NCBI RefSeq assembly: GCF_032854445.1
Contig: NC_088297.1
Span: 7,179,375-7,243,374, forward strand
Reading direction: 5' to 3'
Length of the DNA: 64,000 bases
From: Liolophura sinensis
Lineage: Eukaryota > Mollusca > Polyplacophora > Chitonida > Chitonidae
Part shown: positions 32,586 to 45,295 of the stretch, piece by piece
Numbering within the stretch: the stretch's first letter is position 1
Layout of the letters: each line of letters starts with the position of its first letter
Made by a program: the position numbers and the translations under genes
The notes under the pieces: model-generated
What the model was told of the DNA's origin: nothing
The model's input: the letters and a program-made list of their open reading frames with translations, nothing else
Database searches by the model: none

Positions 32586-32844
32586 TGACGCACCAAGAAG
32601 CCAGCATCTGGGCGCTTAACAAGAGACAACTGATCTGTAGATCATAAAATGTGGACCTTATACCATAGAGACTGCACAGGTAGTGGGTATGCGGCCCATA
32701 CACCATGGGGACTGCACAGGTAGTGGGTATGTGGCCCATACAGTACTGACGCACCAAGAAGCCACCATCTGGGCACTTGACAAGAGGCAACTGATCTGAA
32801 GATCATAACATGTGGACCATATACAGGCAGTAGCTATGCATATC
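32586..32844. repeat. Compound direct repeat, 161-bp period (P-long copy 2)
   Basis: Same arrangement as 701-957, with the TGACGCACC starts at 32586 and 32747. Confidence 0.8.
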
Positions 32845-33366
32845 ACAAACAATTAGAAACTATTTCTTTCTAATGTTCGATATTTTCCAACGTTTACTGA
32901 GCTTGCATTATACGTATATTCTTCAGCTGAAGAATACCATGGACAATCAATCAGACACCTACAATGTACCTGACCAGAATTAAGTTAAACACAGTTGTTG
33001 CATTAGTTAAACTAAAGTGTTAATGTACATGCTCAGTTTCTTTCCCATTTTCACAGCTATAGGTAGCTCCCGGATTTATACGTACACATAGATCTACGGG
33101 TCAGGACACTGTGAATAAGTGTGATGAACCTTCAGCATTGTTTGTGTCATTTACTGTTGTCCGTGTTCCTGCAACTGTGTTGCCCGTAGCTGAGAAAACC
33201 TGGTCATCGTACTCATTCATTCACTATCACGAAATATGTGATACTATGGCTATGTCATATTTCATTTCTAATTATAGAAAAAAAGGAAAAAAGTGTTCAC
33301 ATATATCTGGTGTCAGTCATACAAAGGAACAACATTTATTAAATTAAATTAAATACTGCACCTTGG

Positions 33367-33569
33367 TGTTGTAGAAATGAATGAGACTTTGTCACAGCCG
33401 AATTCCTTCCGCGCCCTGATATCTGGGTCTGCCACCATAGAAGACGGGACAAGATCAAGCAAGACAGCAGAGCGAACAACAAGCGCTAGAGCCAGGAGCA
33501 ACGGAGCAAGGAATTCTACCTCCTGAACCTCTGCTAAGGCCTGCAGCGGCTCTCCCATCTTCAACAACA
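33367..33569 (+). mobile_element. 5' LTR of Ty3/gypsy-type element, copy 2
   Basis: Same length (203 bp) and termini (TGTTG / CAACA) as copy 1, with the tRNA-Leu-type primer site TGGTGTCAGAAGTG at 33571-33584. Confidence 0.6.
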
Positions 33570-36258
33570 CTGGTGTCAGAAGTGTAGCATTTCGAACGCC
33601 ATAACTTGGTGTGTCTTTGTGGGTTGTTTTTTGTTTTTTTTGAGGGTGAAGAGAAGTGGCAGTTTTATGTCTAATAACCTAATGTTTGTCTAAATTCTCA
33701 GTGCCCGCCCTGGGCAAGCTGAGCTGTTACTCACGGTGATTTCCGTGTGCTTGTATGCATCTAACCTGCATTCAGTTAGCCTGGTTGAATCTAAAGATTT
33801 CTGAAGATATTTTCCAAAATGATCATGGTTACTTTTTACATGTGTCCCTCTCCCATATATTAGACTTTTTCCTGTGTCTGTGCATTGGATTGTAAAGTCT
33901 TGAGTCCCTTGTTTGTGTGTAGTGCTGAAGGTAATGAAGTTTTACTGATTGAAGTCGCACTGGCCTTTGATCCGCTCTCTATACACATAGGGGGGAAATT
34001 CAGACTAATTTTCATGCTGTTTTGTGTGCAACAGGCGTATAATCCTTGCATGCTAAGTATATTGTCTATTAGAGTAGTGTTTGTATTGGGTTATGCTTAT
34101 GCAGTTGTGTTGTAGTTTGGTTCGGTTTGGTTATGGTAATTGAGAGGGCTATGTACCTCAGGGCAATAGTATGCTGCCTTCGGTGGGTTGCTTTTGGTAA
34201 CTTTCTGGCCGGCCTATTTATTGTATGGTTGATAGCTCACTTGGGATGGCAAATGTGTTACGGTGGTTGTCTCTGTTATGTTCGTCAGTGTATGCATGTA
34301 TCTGGTGTTGTTGGCTCCTTGTCTTCTCAAGTCGTAACGGCTACAGCTAAGCTGGTAAGCTGAGTTATATGTATTTTAAGGTAATGAAACTACGTGACTA
34401 GGTTAGGTACTGGGTAGTGATAGTTGGTTTCTTGTTAGCATGGCTACTTCAGGGGGTTGATGTGCGGTCGCCATTGTCGATTCACGAGTTTGTGGAACGC
34501 CTTGTGGATAAGTTAGGGGATCGTTTTGAGCAGAGATTTAGTAGGCATGAAATGGGGCTGAGGTTTATGGGAGTAAGATACATAAGCCTAGAGTACAATT
34601 CCAGAATCCTAGTAGTCAGGGCTCTGAGGGGAAAAACCGACTCGGCGCCTCTGGCAGTGGTAGGAAACGTTTAATTAGAGTAGAGTCGGGGTAAGCGACG
34701 TAGTCCTCCGCCCATGCAGTTAGCATCTTTTAGTGCTCAGGCTAGTGAGTGGGCTACCTTTAGTTTTCAGTTCGAATCTGACGCTAAGCGATACAAACAG
34801 TCCGATCGAGATAGGTTAAGGCTCCAAAGAGAGTTTGCGAGATACAGTTTTATCAGACCAGGTGTTGTGGAGTAGAATCTTGTTCAAATATTTCAAACAA
34901 CGGTAGGGTAAACATGACCCCCCCGAGGTAGTTCGGACGTGGTTGTTTACGGAGGAGCGAGTGAGGGGAGAGGCCCTTGAAGATTTCAATGATGGTTGTT
35001 TGGTGTTGGCCACTGAGGGATATCCTGGTGCCCCTGAGAGTATGGTCAGTCATTAGCTGAAGATCATTTCTTCAGGGGATGTGGCGAAAAGTCTGCCGCC
35101 CTGTTTGCCTTAGAAAAGCGACCTACCTCGATCCATATAGCTCTTAAGTATGTTTCTTCTGCTCTGCAGAATCAAAGGACGTTACTTTGTAATTGCTCTA
35201 GCCGGCAGATAACTTTTGAGCTGGAAAGTAAGGCAGGGGTACAATAGGTTGAGGTTCCTATGTCGGTGGAGTGTGTTAAGTCAGCGGGAATGGTGCCCAA
35301 GGGTCGACCAACTTTGGACGACCTGATCACCTTAATAATGAAGGCCCTGTGTCGACCCCATGACTTTGATACAAGTCCATCAGATGCAGTGCCACATTCG
35401 CCGCAGCCTAGTAAAATAGGTGGGATTCCCAAGGGGGGGTTACCGTTAGTTAGGCATAGTGTTCGACCCCATACTAGTTCCCCTAGTCCCAACCGTTAAT
35501 GTTGTATTTCTGGGGAGGAGTCCATCGAGGCCATCCCAGAGTACTGGTGATAAAGTTAGTGTGACCAGGGTATCTCCAAGGGAGGTTTCCTCAGTTAATC
35601 TTGTGTGGCCTGGCTCCCAGTTATCAATCCTTGTCCATGACGGGCTAATTGGCAGTGTGGGAAGCAGGGCGGTTGGTAGGTGTAGGTTGGTCTGTGGTAA
35701 TACCACCTAAATTAGGAGGCTCCCAATCAGGGGTTGTCATAGATACGACCTCTAAAATGACTATCCTTAATAGGGATTTGTACAATCAGGTGGTATCAAC
35801 CTCATTGGAGTTTTCCTACGGGTAGTTCTGTGGGTGAGATAGTTAAGGACTTTGACTTCCAGTAGAAAGGGTTGTTGTTTCCCCGTGTTGTCAGGAACCA
35901 CCCTAGTTCGCTCCCGTTGGAAGTGGTTTATGGTGGGGAGCAGGAAGTTACCCTTAGGCAAGGCACAGTTTCTGGTGTGTGCTTTGGAGATAGACACTAT
36001 GGTAGCGATAGGGAGCCAGAGTGTAATGGCAACGGAAATTGCCGCCATATTTGGTAGACTTGTATAATAGGGGTAACTGACAGAGGAACAGGCCAGTGCT
36101 TTTCGTCGATTGTTAATTGACTTTGAGGATGTGTTTGCTGAGCATGACTTAGACTTAGGTTGTTTAGTGGTGGTGTAGTCATAGAGACCGGGAGGCTTGT
36201 CCCTTCAGGCAGCGCATGAGTAGGACTCCTTTAGGGTTTGAACGAGAGCAACAGCTTG
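33367..36258 (+). mobile_element. Ty3/gypsy retrotransposon 5' fragment, decayed, copy 2
   Basis: Same domain order as copy 1. It keeps slightly more of the gag N-terminal frame (34417-34674, EFVERLVDKLGDRFEQRF). Protease has the DTT substitution at 35742-35750. The RT relic near 36100-36180 reads EDVFAEHDLDLG, closer to the family pattern than copy 1. The poly-C run in gag is 7 bases here and 15 in copy 1 (3028-3042). It ends at 36258, where unrelated DNA begins. It is non-functional. Confidence 0.8.
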
Positions 36259-37476
36259 TGTAACCCTGTGGAACATGCTTCCATGGCCATTTGGATCCAA
36301 CACCCTGGGGAGAGCCAATTAGATGAATTAGATCAACAAATTTTGGTTTGTGCGATGAATTGTGTATTGAAACAAAGGTACAAAAAAAAACAATGACATC
36401 GATGACAGATGTATCAGGCGGTTGAGCATACAGTACTTGAGCACTTTACTGTTTACATTACAATACCCAGAGAACAGCATACCTCTATGAACTTATGGTA
36501 TATGTATGTATTCAGCCTACAACCCAGTCTGCACTATCATCATGATCTGGAATCATTTTACATAGAGTGACATATTAATTCAACCTCAATAGCTCTTGGC
36601 TTGTTAATGCGAGTAGAGTTACCTCCCTTAGAATCAATCACTGTATTAGTTCAATGTCAAATACAGTATGAAACTAAATATTAACCAAGTGTTAAAATCT
36701 ATTATTACATTTATCTCTTTTCACTGTCAAAACATATCATAATCTGTAAATCACCATGCACTACATGCATAATAATAAATCCTCACTCTAAAATGTCACT
36801 TTACTGTCCCTCAAATGATGTAAACCTCATATTAGGAACAGCAATGTGCATTTACCTATCAGGAGTTATCGCCCTTGAACTAAACAGTTTGACATGACCT
36901 TGTTCTTGCACATCAACTTATTTTCCTAGAATAACCACTCAACCCTATCGATCACTTGTACATGCACTAAGCTACAGTATGTCATTCTTGTTTACACCTG
37001 AATATCGTAGCATATAACACAACACATCAGATTCATGTTTATCACGCTGTAAGTAACTTTCAAGGTCATGACTGCGATCACGCTTGTTTACCGCTTACAG
37101 ACACCGAAATCTACATGCCTACAAACTTCGAATTACACACTTAATCGGCTTATCTATGCCGACAAGACTTGTACAGTTTAGAGCTTGTTATATTCATGTC
37201 ATAAATAAACCAAAAACTAACAGCTGACATGTCTTACCTGGGAGAGCCAATTAGATGAATTAGATCAACAAAATTTTGGTGTGCGATGAATTGTAATGAA
37301 ACGAAGGTACAAAGCCCCTTACAGCATTTACAATGCTTTTGCCACTTACGACATTCAAAACAAAATAACAGATTTATTTCCCCTATACCGTACATGCTAT
37401 ACGTACTGTTCTCAGGGTCAAAGTTACTGTCAAAATTTAAAAAGGGACCCTGCATTTCTTAACGATCTCACACTTG
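36259..37476. other. 1218-bp segment absent from P copy 1
   Basis: It is bounded by the tetramer CTTG (36255-36258 and 37473-37476). Copy 1 has a single CTTG at this point, the signature of a microhomology deletion in copy 1. Inside are two direct repeats of about 75 bp (36305-36381 and 37238-37313), containing GAGAGCCAATTAGATGAATT. Two reverse GGGAGGTAACT-type motifs lie near 36617 (AGTTACCTCCCTTA) and 36864 (GGAGTTATCGCCCTTG). A minus-strand open frame (37234-37455) ends at a strong donor-like CCCAG|GTAAGA. No protein family is recognised. Confidence 0.6.
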
Positions 37477-37504
37477 CGCTGACCTTTTACATTTACGTTT
37501 TCAG

Positions 37505-37663
37505 GAAGCAACATGGAGTGGCCTTTTCAACACCAAACACAAAATTATTCCGTCCTTCTTAATTATTGATAAGACATTTGAGCCTGATAATTTCACCACA
37601 CTGGTGACAGAGTTCAAACAAGCAGGCAGGGCTAAGTTGATATTTATAGTTCCTGAGACATTG
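37505..37663 (+). CDS. Exon-like 53-codon segment, possible ligand-binding-type domain piece
   Basis: It is preceded by a pyrimidine-rich tract and TTTTCAG and followed by GTTTAA. The segment is 159 nt (53 codons) and fully open from GAAGCAACATGG. The peptide includes IIPSFLIIDKTFEPDNFTTL and a following FKQAGRAKLIFIVPETL. The pattern of an acidic helix, then A-R-x-K/hydrophobic strand and ..PE.L is reminiscent of extracellular ligand-binding domains of receptor guanylyl cyclases (ANF-receptor fold). This is inference from pattern only and weak. Copy 1 (4404-4565) is frameshifted. Neighbouring exons are not identified. Confidence 0.35.
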
Positions 37664-38374
37664 GTTTAAATCCAGACTCCCTCTACACATGAATGATGTG
37701 GAGACATTAAATGTGCTGTCACTGATTAAACCTGACTCGATTCACGGGTCGTTCTTTTCCATTCAATAGCCTACTTTCTTTTGTAGCTGGACGAATTGGA
37801 TATATTTATTGGCTTTATTACTCTGGAACTGGAATCACACCAGAACTGTGTAACTGCAGACTTTTCCAGTTACATTTTTCAGTCGTTGAAAGTCATGCTC
37901 CAGTTACATGGGTACATGTAATCATGTTGCGTCCCCAGAAACACACCTGATTCAGGAAAGTGTGAAGTTGATAAAGAATGGAGAAAATCGAAAGACATAC
38001 ATTTGCATATAGTCCTACGGGTACAGAAATTCTTTCTTTTGTAGTTACGTAACGGACTACATGTACATTTAGAACCTGTATGTAAATGGCAGACTTTTCT
38101 GCCATTAAAGACTTTTCTTGACTTTGTATGAAAAAGTATTTATTTCACCTCCCTCTCAAGAAAATGAATTGAAAGGAAGCTAACGTAACCAATGCAACAG
38201 GTAATTTTCTTTTAACTGTCTAAACTTTTCTTGACTGTACATATTTCTTAATGACTTCCTCCCTGGGATCAAAACAGGATAAAACGGTTGTTCGATATCT
38301 GAGACTAATACAATAGATATTATAATAGTCCCAGTTGATCTCGGCCTATTTGCTAAATCCAAACCTGCATTAAA

Positions 38375-38523
38375 TTTATTCATTTATTTGATTACTGTTT
38401 TACGCCGTACTCAAGAATATTTCACTTATATGATGGCGACCAGCATTATTGGTGGGAGGAAACCGAGCAGAGCCCAAGGAAAGCCCACGACCATCCGCGG
38501 CGTAATGATTCAGGAACCTCTCA
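38375..38523 (-). mobile_element. Reversed, internally deleted SINE (right flank of P-long, copy 2)
   Basis: Same structure as 5263-5411, including the same internal deletion, so it was inserted and deleted before P duplicated. Confidence 0.8.
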
Positions 38524-41500
38524 TAAATATACCAGTGCTTGAGCAGTGGTACAAATTGTAAACCTGTAATGAGAGTGGAGTTGTGATTGGTGTATCTGAG
38601 TCTTCTTTCAGAGGCATTTAGGAATTGGGATGGTATAGACTGACAGAGGCATTAGAGGCATCTGAGGTAAATAACTGAACCATTCCACCTGATCACATTT
38701 CGTACAATACACGTCAAGTCTGCCTACATGTACCTCACATACAACACAGACAGGGCTGTTATGTCATGTGCCAATGGCCTCGGCCTGGGGTGTAGGTATG
38801 GGGTCTGTCGACTAACTCTATGGTCACAATCCGCTGTCACATGTGACGTACTTGAGCTTTATTTCATCACTCACAATGACTCCATTGTTAGAGTCTGGAG
38901 ACATGTTCTGTACATGTGCTTCTATGCTCAATGAATAATACAATGCAGTCACAGTACCTGGGCACAATTGGAATTATGACCCCCCCCCCCCCCCCCCATT
39001 AGTGCATTTCCTCGGGAGGGATGAATGTACATCCCTGATGAATGTTATTCTGTGTATTTTAGAATGTCAAGTCTTTTTTGCGCTGCCAGTCTGCCATTTT
39101 TGGTTTACAGGTGCATTTATCAGAATTATGGAAATTGTCTAACCTTTGGGCAGGTATGAGTTTTGATGATGAAAGTTTGAAATTCCAGGCGAGAAGGCAC
39201 GAGACCCTAAGTGACGAGGCTTCGGGTGACGTCCCCTTGGTGTTGCTAGGCACCCCTCCCAGCTGCCTCCATAGAAATGTCCAGATTTTGACAGTCTAGT
39301 TCTGTCAAGATTTTCATGGCTGTTTTCTCACAGCCTGAGCCCTGTTTGCACCAAAGCTTATTAACCATGGAATGTTTGGGGCTGAGCTACACCGCTAAAC
39401 GTCAACATTGCCAATTATGGAAAGTTCATGCGGGTCTGAGGCCAGTTATTTTCAGCAGATGGTCTTCTCAGGTTAAATAGTGTGGCGGCTTACCATTGGG
39501 TGGAAATGTGACCGCACATTCCCTTTTGAGGCCATTCTTCCTACACCCTTCAAGACTTTTGCACATCCAAAGTCCTACCTGATGTAGTTCTGGACGCTGA
39601 CTCCAAATAGAGCAGGATTTCTAACCACAGCTAACAGCTTGAACCCTGGCATCACTGCTTCAGCGGCTCTATTTGTTCTTTTTGACAAGAGACAGCTAAA
39701 GTAGATTTTTTTGGGCTCACTTTTTATTTTCCATTACAATTATCTTTTTTCAGTACACGCAGGTTTTACAGGTAATGGCTAGAGTAGGACATAGATAGAT
39801 AGGACGGATGAACAGTACTGCCTTTTTGGTGGCTTAAGCAACATTAGCGGACCAGGCGTATTGTAGCGTCTGCTACTTGTTACCTTGTGCCTGTCAGATT
39901 GCTGAAATACACTTTCTATCTGTGCCTTTGACTGATGCCTGTGTTTATCTCTTACCATCCATATAATTATTCTACAGTGTGCAAAAGCAGACGAATGACT
40001 ACATGTGTACAATTTTGTCTTTCTGGGAAATCAGGGAATCCCAAAGTACTGTTCCCTGACGTGTTCTACAAGCCTTCAGAAAGGCGATTAGAATGAAAAA
40101 AAAAAGAAATGGAAATAGGCTATGGAGGCAAGAGATTCTACATCAACAGTGTTTAGGGTATCTGCAGGTGGACTCTCTAGTGGATATCTCAGGATTCAAG
40201 GTGCTAGACCAATCAGATGCCTATAGAATGTCAATTGCGCACTATATGTTGCCAACCCCATGTGTAACTGGGCACAGTAACCTCAACTTAACGATAATAC
40301 AAAACTTTAGCTGCTGTTTTTAGTCTTACACACTTATATTGGACCAGTACACCTTTTGAATTCACTTTTAAGTTGTTACTTTGCCTACGGCAGATTTCAG
40401 GACAATTGAATATCAAGATCCTCACATAAGTACAGACACGACAGCACAAAGCAAGGCTTCGAGCTGACAAGCCAGAATGAATGAGAACGCTCACTCAATG
40501 TCCCGACATACAGAGAAGGGGAGGTAACTCAGCCATTTCTGTTTCTAGGCAAGACGCTTTACCCGATTCACATGAAGGATCAAATACACGTCACTGCCAC
40601 ACTAGGGCAATTACATGATTTAGAACTTCCAGACTGTTTTACAAATTTATTTCTTACTTCTTAACACAGGTAGTGCAAAAACAGTCCTAGATATATGTTT
40701 CTAGCTTTAAGTAAATTCAGATTTGGTTCTAAATGCTCCTAAAGGTTATGCATTTGGATGGAACAAAATCATTCACTTGTTGTTATGGGTAGTGGTTATG
40801 CATGCTGATATCTTCCGAGGCAAATTTTAACTGACATTAATAATTTAAAGTTCAGTTGTCACATTTGGTAAAGCCCATTCGAGGAGAATTGTTGACCACA
40901 TCATTACAGACTGGATGACACCTTGGATTGACAGGCAAGCGGGGATATGAACAGCTCACTTAGGGGAAGGCCTGACTTGGGGGAGGGGAGGTAAGTCAGC
41001 CATTTCTATCACACAAGGTATAGTATTATGCATGTTGCGACAGTATTACAACACTGGAAAAAAGTATTTCACCTACGGAAGATTAAAAAATGGACAATAG
41101 CCCCAAAGGAGGCTGAAAGAGCACTGGACTGGGGCATGCTACATGTATCAATGGAGTTCCAATACAGTCACATACGTCCAAAGTGGAAGTGGAGATGGAC
41201 CATGAAGTTGTCAAAGTAAGACAACAATTGGAGAGGATGCAGGGAAGCAGAGAAAGGGTAGCTTAGGATACAGGCACCTGGGAATCCCAGGAAGGGTCTA
41301 TAGCTCAAGAGCTGAAAGCCAAAAGAAGAACTAAGACGAAAGGTTGGCCTCAGGATGGACAACAGATCTTGTTAGATGAACAACATTACGCGACAAGAGG
41401 TGCCAGTGCAGGTGTGGGTGTTGAAGATTTCGACTTACCCATTCAACATGTGAAAATTACTGATCTACTCCAAATTGAATGTTTCGAGCTTGTCTCTCAA

Positions 41501-41965
41501 ATATGGCTTTCATGACCTTTGCCTGGTTTATGCATATATTGAACTGGGATCTACCTAGGTGAGTGGGGTCTGCAAGCCGTTCAGCTTCCTCAAAGGCTTC
41601 GCCAATCGGATGCAGTCCTCCACTCTCTTGGCTGACCTAAAACCCCTGTCAGCGGTACGGTACTATGCCATTTGATAATTTGACTGATATGCGCACTAAA
41701 ATCTTTGAACTTCGTGCTTGAGAGTTATGAGAGGCAGACAAACAGACACAGTTCCAAGATAGAGGTACCCCAAGTTACATTCCTCCTACTCAAAAGTTTT
41801 TGCATGTATCAAGCCCTAACGTTGTGTGTTAGGTTGAGAGATGGTAGGACTCATGTGGTGCAAGAATTATTGGTTTTGACAAAAGTTGGCTGGTGTGATA
41901 GGACACAGGCGCCCATTACAACTTCCGTTTTTCGAAAGGGACGAACGTTATTCTGTGTATTTCAG

Positions 41966-42061
41966 GGTGTACAGTCTTTTTATCGCTGCCAGCCTGCCGT
42001 TTGTCGTGTACAGGTGCATGCTTGGTAGCAAAATGATGGAAACTGTTAAAGCTTTGGGCAG
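41966..42061 (+). other. 96-nt exon-like segment (unit 3)
   Basis: Equivalent of 8817-8912. The acceptor is TATTTCAG here, a better consensus than TTTTAG in other units. Frame open, with a local PVF to PFV change. Confidence 0.3.
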
Positions 42062-43885
42062 GTATGAGTTTTAATGATGAAAGGTTTAAATTCTGGGCAA
42101 GAGGACACAAGGAGACAGGTGGGGATGAGGTTGCGAGTGACGTCCCCTTGGCGTTGCTAGGCACCCCTCCAATCTGCCGGCATAGAAAGGTCCAGATTTT
42201 CACGGTCAGCCTATGTCAAGATTTTTATGGCTTCTTTCTCACAGGCTGGGCCAGGTATGCACGAAAGCTTACTGGCTACGGAATGTTTGTGACTGAGCTA
42301 CAGCGCTAAACGTTAACATTGTCGCTTATGGAAAACTAATGGGGGTCTGTGACCTGTACTGACAGTTGTTCCAAAATACGTAATGTGTCACTGTGAGCTC
42401 AGATTTCGCAACAGCCTGATAATTTTTGCTGGGGTGTCCACGGCGGATACACAGATCTCGTTGACATTCTGCGGGACCATGTTCACTTTCCAAAAAGTGG
42501 TACGTGGGAGAAAAAATATTACCATGAACGCAGTCTGTCTCCCTATGTAGGCATGATGGCTTTCTGGTATTCAGTACTATAAAGATATTATACAAAACTG
42601 TTTCAGTGAAGTCTTTTAAAAGTATGTTTATATACTTTCAGATACTGTGCGGCCCCAGCGATCACTTAAGAAGCGTGCAGATAAGCCACATGGGCCTAAT
42701 ATGTTAGTCCCAGATTTACAGTGGGCCTAATATATTAGTCCCAGATTTACAGTGGGCTTACAGGCTACGTCTTGTTAGCTTTTAGCAAGCACAAATACCT
42801 GTTAAGTACTGGTATTTTTAAATAAATAAGTACAGGACATTTACTTTTTGTGTTTTTTATCCACATCAAATCCTAAATTATGATAGCTACATAAAGAAAA
42901 TTCTGCTTTGAACTTTTTCATTATTAAGATCCAGTTTATGTCCACTTTTTATTTTATTGGACGAGAATGGGTGTACTGTTGTTCAGAGGGATCCCAACTT
43001 CACGGACCCGCTGGCAACTTCAGGGACCCCCTGGCAACTTTACGGACCCACTGGCAACTCTACGTACATCCTCACAAACAAACAAACATGATTCATCAAA
43101 CACAAACCGACATGGTGGAAATACTCCACCTTAGAGGTATGTTATGAAATAAAAATTCATTTCAGTATTATTTATTGATTCATTTGATTGGTGTGTAACA
43201 CATTGCTTAAAAAATAATGAACTTTTACGACTGCAGGCAGCATTATGGTCGGAGACAGCCGGGGAAAACCAAGATTCCTGGCAAACCTTTTCACATACGG
43301 TAGGGGAGGAAGCCAGCATAATCTGGACTTTAAATCACAGCGAGCAAGGAGGCCTAAATTTAAATGGAAAGAGAATCATATATTGATGTGTAGGTTAAGA
43401 GTTTAATGTGTAGATGCCCTTCATTTATGTCGCAGGTGACAGGAGTTTTTTTCCTTCCTAACAAGTGTTTGTTTAACATATAAATACTTCCTGTTTAATC
43501 ATTCCTCAGCATGTCTCTGCACGGGCAGAATCAAGTCTCTCTGTTTTCAGTATCCACTATTTTATCTTCATGTAAAATTTAGATTTGAACACTGCATAAG
43601 AGGACCATAAGACATGGGTAGGACCAGACAGAGCCAAGGCAATTATGGGTGGAAAAAATCAAACGTGGACCAAAAGGCACTGATGGCAGGTATTTGAATA
43701 TATAGCCGGTATGTAGCGTCTGCTTTGCCAGTAGATCTAAGGGAAATCTTTGCTCAGTTGTGGACAGACAGTGCAGTGATTCTACGCTAGTGCACATTTC
43801 TTTGAGCCGGTTAAATATTGTATTAAATGTAGCAAAAAATATATCTGATTGTATACATTGTGGCACCATTCTTTTGGACTTGATT

Positions 43886-44047
43886 TGAGGCCTCCAAGGC
43901 TCAGCTGATTACCTCTCTAGCGCAGTGTAATGACCAAGGAGCCTCTCACCAGTGCCCGGTTTCCTCCCACCATAATGCTGGCCTCCCTTGCATAAGTGAA
44001 ATATTCTTGAGTACAGCATAAAACACCAATAAAATAAATAAATAAAA
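43886..44047 (+). mobile_element. Truncated forward SINE (Q, unit 3)
   Basis: Equivalent of 10716-10877. Confidence 0.8.
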
Positions 44048-44691
44048 TTTAGACTTGATTTAATTGCATGTGATTTGTGAGAGCTCTCAATAGATGACAG
44101 GCATTGGAAGAGCAGTTATGGATTATTACAGAATTCCTGATACACTAACACCAGACAAATGGGGACACACAATCACACCTTCCCTGAATCACAGATTTTA
44201 TGCACTTTTTGGCAAGAAAGTCAGAATTTCATCTGAAAATTAAATGCATTTTTAAGTTCAAATTTCAACTTAAATGGCAAGACTGTCATGCTTCCTACTG
44301 AGTTCAAACAGCTTTCAAAATTGAAATTTTTCTTACATTCTTCTGTCCAATGATTTGAGAGCACATTCTCAGATAAAATTCCGTGGGACAAGGAGTATCA
44401 TGCTCAGGGTTTTCAGCCCAGTAGCATTCAGGGCTCGCTGATTTTGATAGTTCTGAGAATTAAACCATTTTAGTAAGTGGAAAACTGATTGTGGCCTGCC
44501 AGCTAAGCACATCATAGGATGTGTGTGTCCTGTTTTCATTTGTTTAGTCATGGTTTTCACTAAGCCCATAGCGATAGTTGAGAAGGGATTAGTATTGGTC
44601 CACATCAGTGCGCGAAGGAAATTTATAGGCTGTTTGCCTTACAAAAATAAAGAGAGAAAAATTTTGTGTTGCTTTACATGAGTGATCATGA

Positions 44692-44833
44692 GCATTACTG
44701 CTTCCCCTTGTGTAGAAATGCTTTGCTACATGTCATGTGCATTACTGTTTCACCTTGTGGAGAAATGCTTAGCTTCATGTCATGTGCAGTACTGTTTCAC
44801 CTTGTTGGAAAATGCTTTGCTACATTTTTCTTC
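44692..44833. repeat. 47-bp minisatellite, 3 copies (unit 3)
   Basis: Same three-unit allele as units 2 and 4. Confidence 0.95.
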
Positions 44834-45061
44834 AATCATACAAATAAATAAACGTTTCTGTGCTTTTTCACCATATCTGTTGTAATATGGAGCTTTTTTT
44901 TTCTCTCAAAAGTAAAGTGGATCAATGCTAGTGATTTTGTTCATTTTGTTCTTGTGGAATATCTCGTTAGCTCATGAAATATTACATTCTCTGTTTAAAT
45001 GGAGCTTTGTTTTGCTTTATGATTTTTTTTTTTTTTCAGTTTTAACATGAAGCACACCCTT

Positions 45062-45295
45062 GAAGCAGAGGGTCAGTGGCCTTCACAGCTTTTTCCACAC
45101 CGGCAGCTGACTTCCCGTCTCTATCAGTAGTCTCATAGTTGACCAGCATGTCCTGCAGCCAAAGATAACACAGCCAAGAGTATCTCGCACGTCACTGTGT
45201 GACCACAACTTGTGGACAGCTCCATGACCTAATGTCAAGAATATCTGGCGCGTCCTTGTGTGACCACAACTTGTGGACAGCTCCATGACCTAATG
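45062..45295 (-). pseudogene. Truncated relic of exon 12218-12422 (unit 3)
   Basis: Same truncation points, internal stop and 61-bp tandem duplication as unit 2. Confidence 0.75.

Larger units (their letters stand above)
31864..38717 (+). repeat. Block P-long, copy 2
   Basis: Complete version of P-long. It is colinear with 1-5606 except for an extra 1218 bp at 36259-37476. The block is flanked by a forward SINE near its left end and a reversed SINE near its right end. Units 4 and 5 keep only sequence outside these two SINEs plus the forward SINE. Confidence 0.9.
38718..45061 (+). repeat. Block Q, unit 3
   Basis: Landmarks: poly-C of 18 (38980-38997), repeat a (about 39040), motif elements (about 40515, 40980), repeat b (about 41939), 20-bp minisatellite (about 42994), reversed SINE (43168-43354), truncated SINE (43886-44047) and three-copy 47-bp minisatellite (44692-44833). 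An 82-codon stop-to-stop frame at 41267-41515 includes GVEDFDLPIQHVKITDL, which looks protein-like but is not recognised and has no start codon. Length 6344 bp. Confidence 0.9.
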
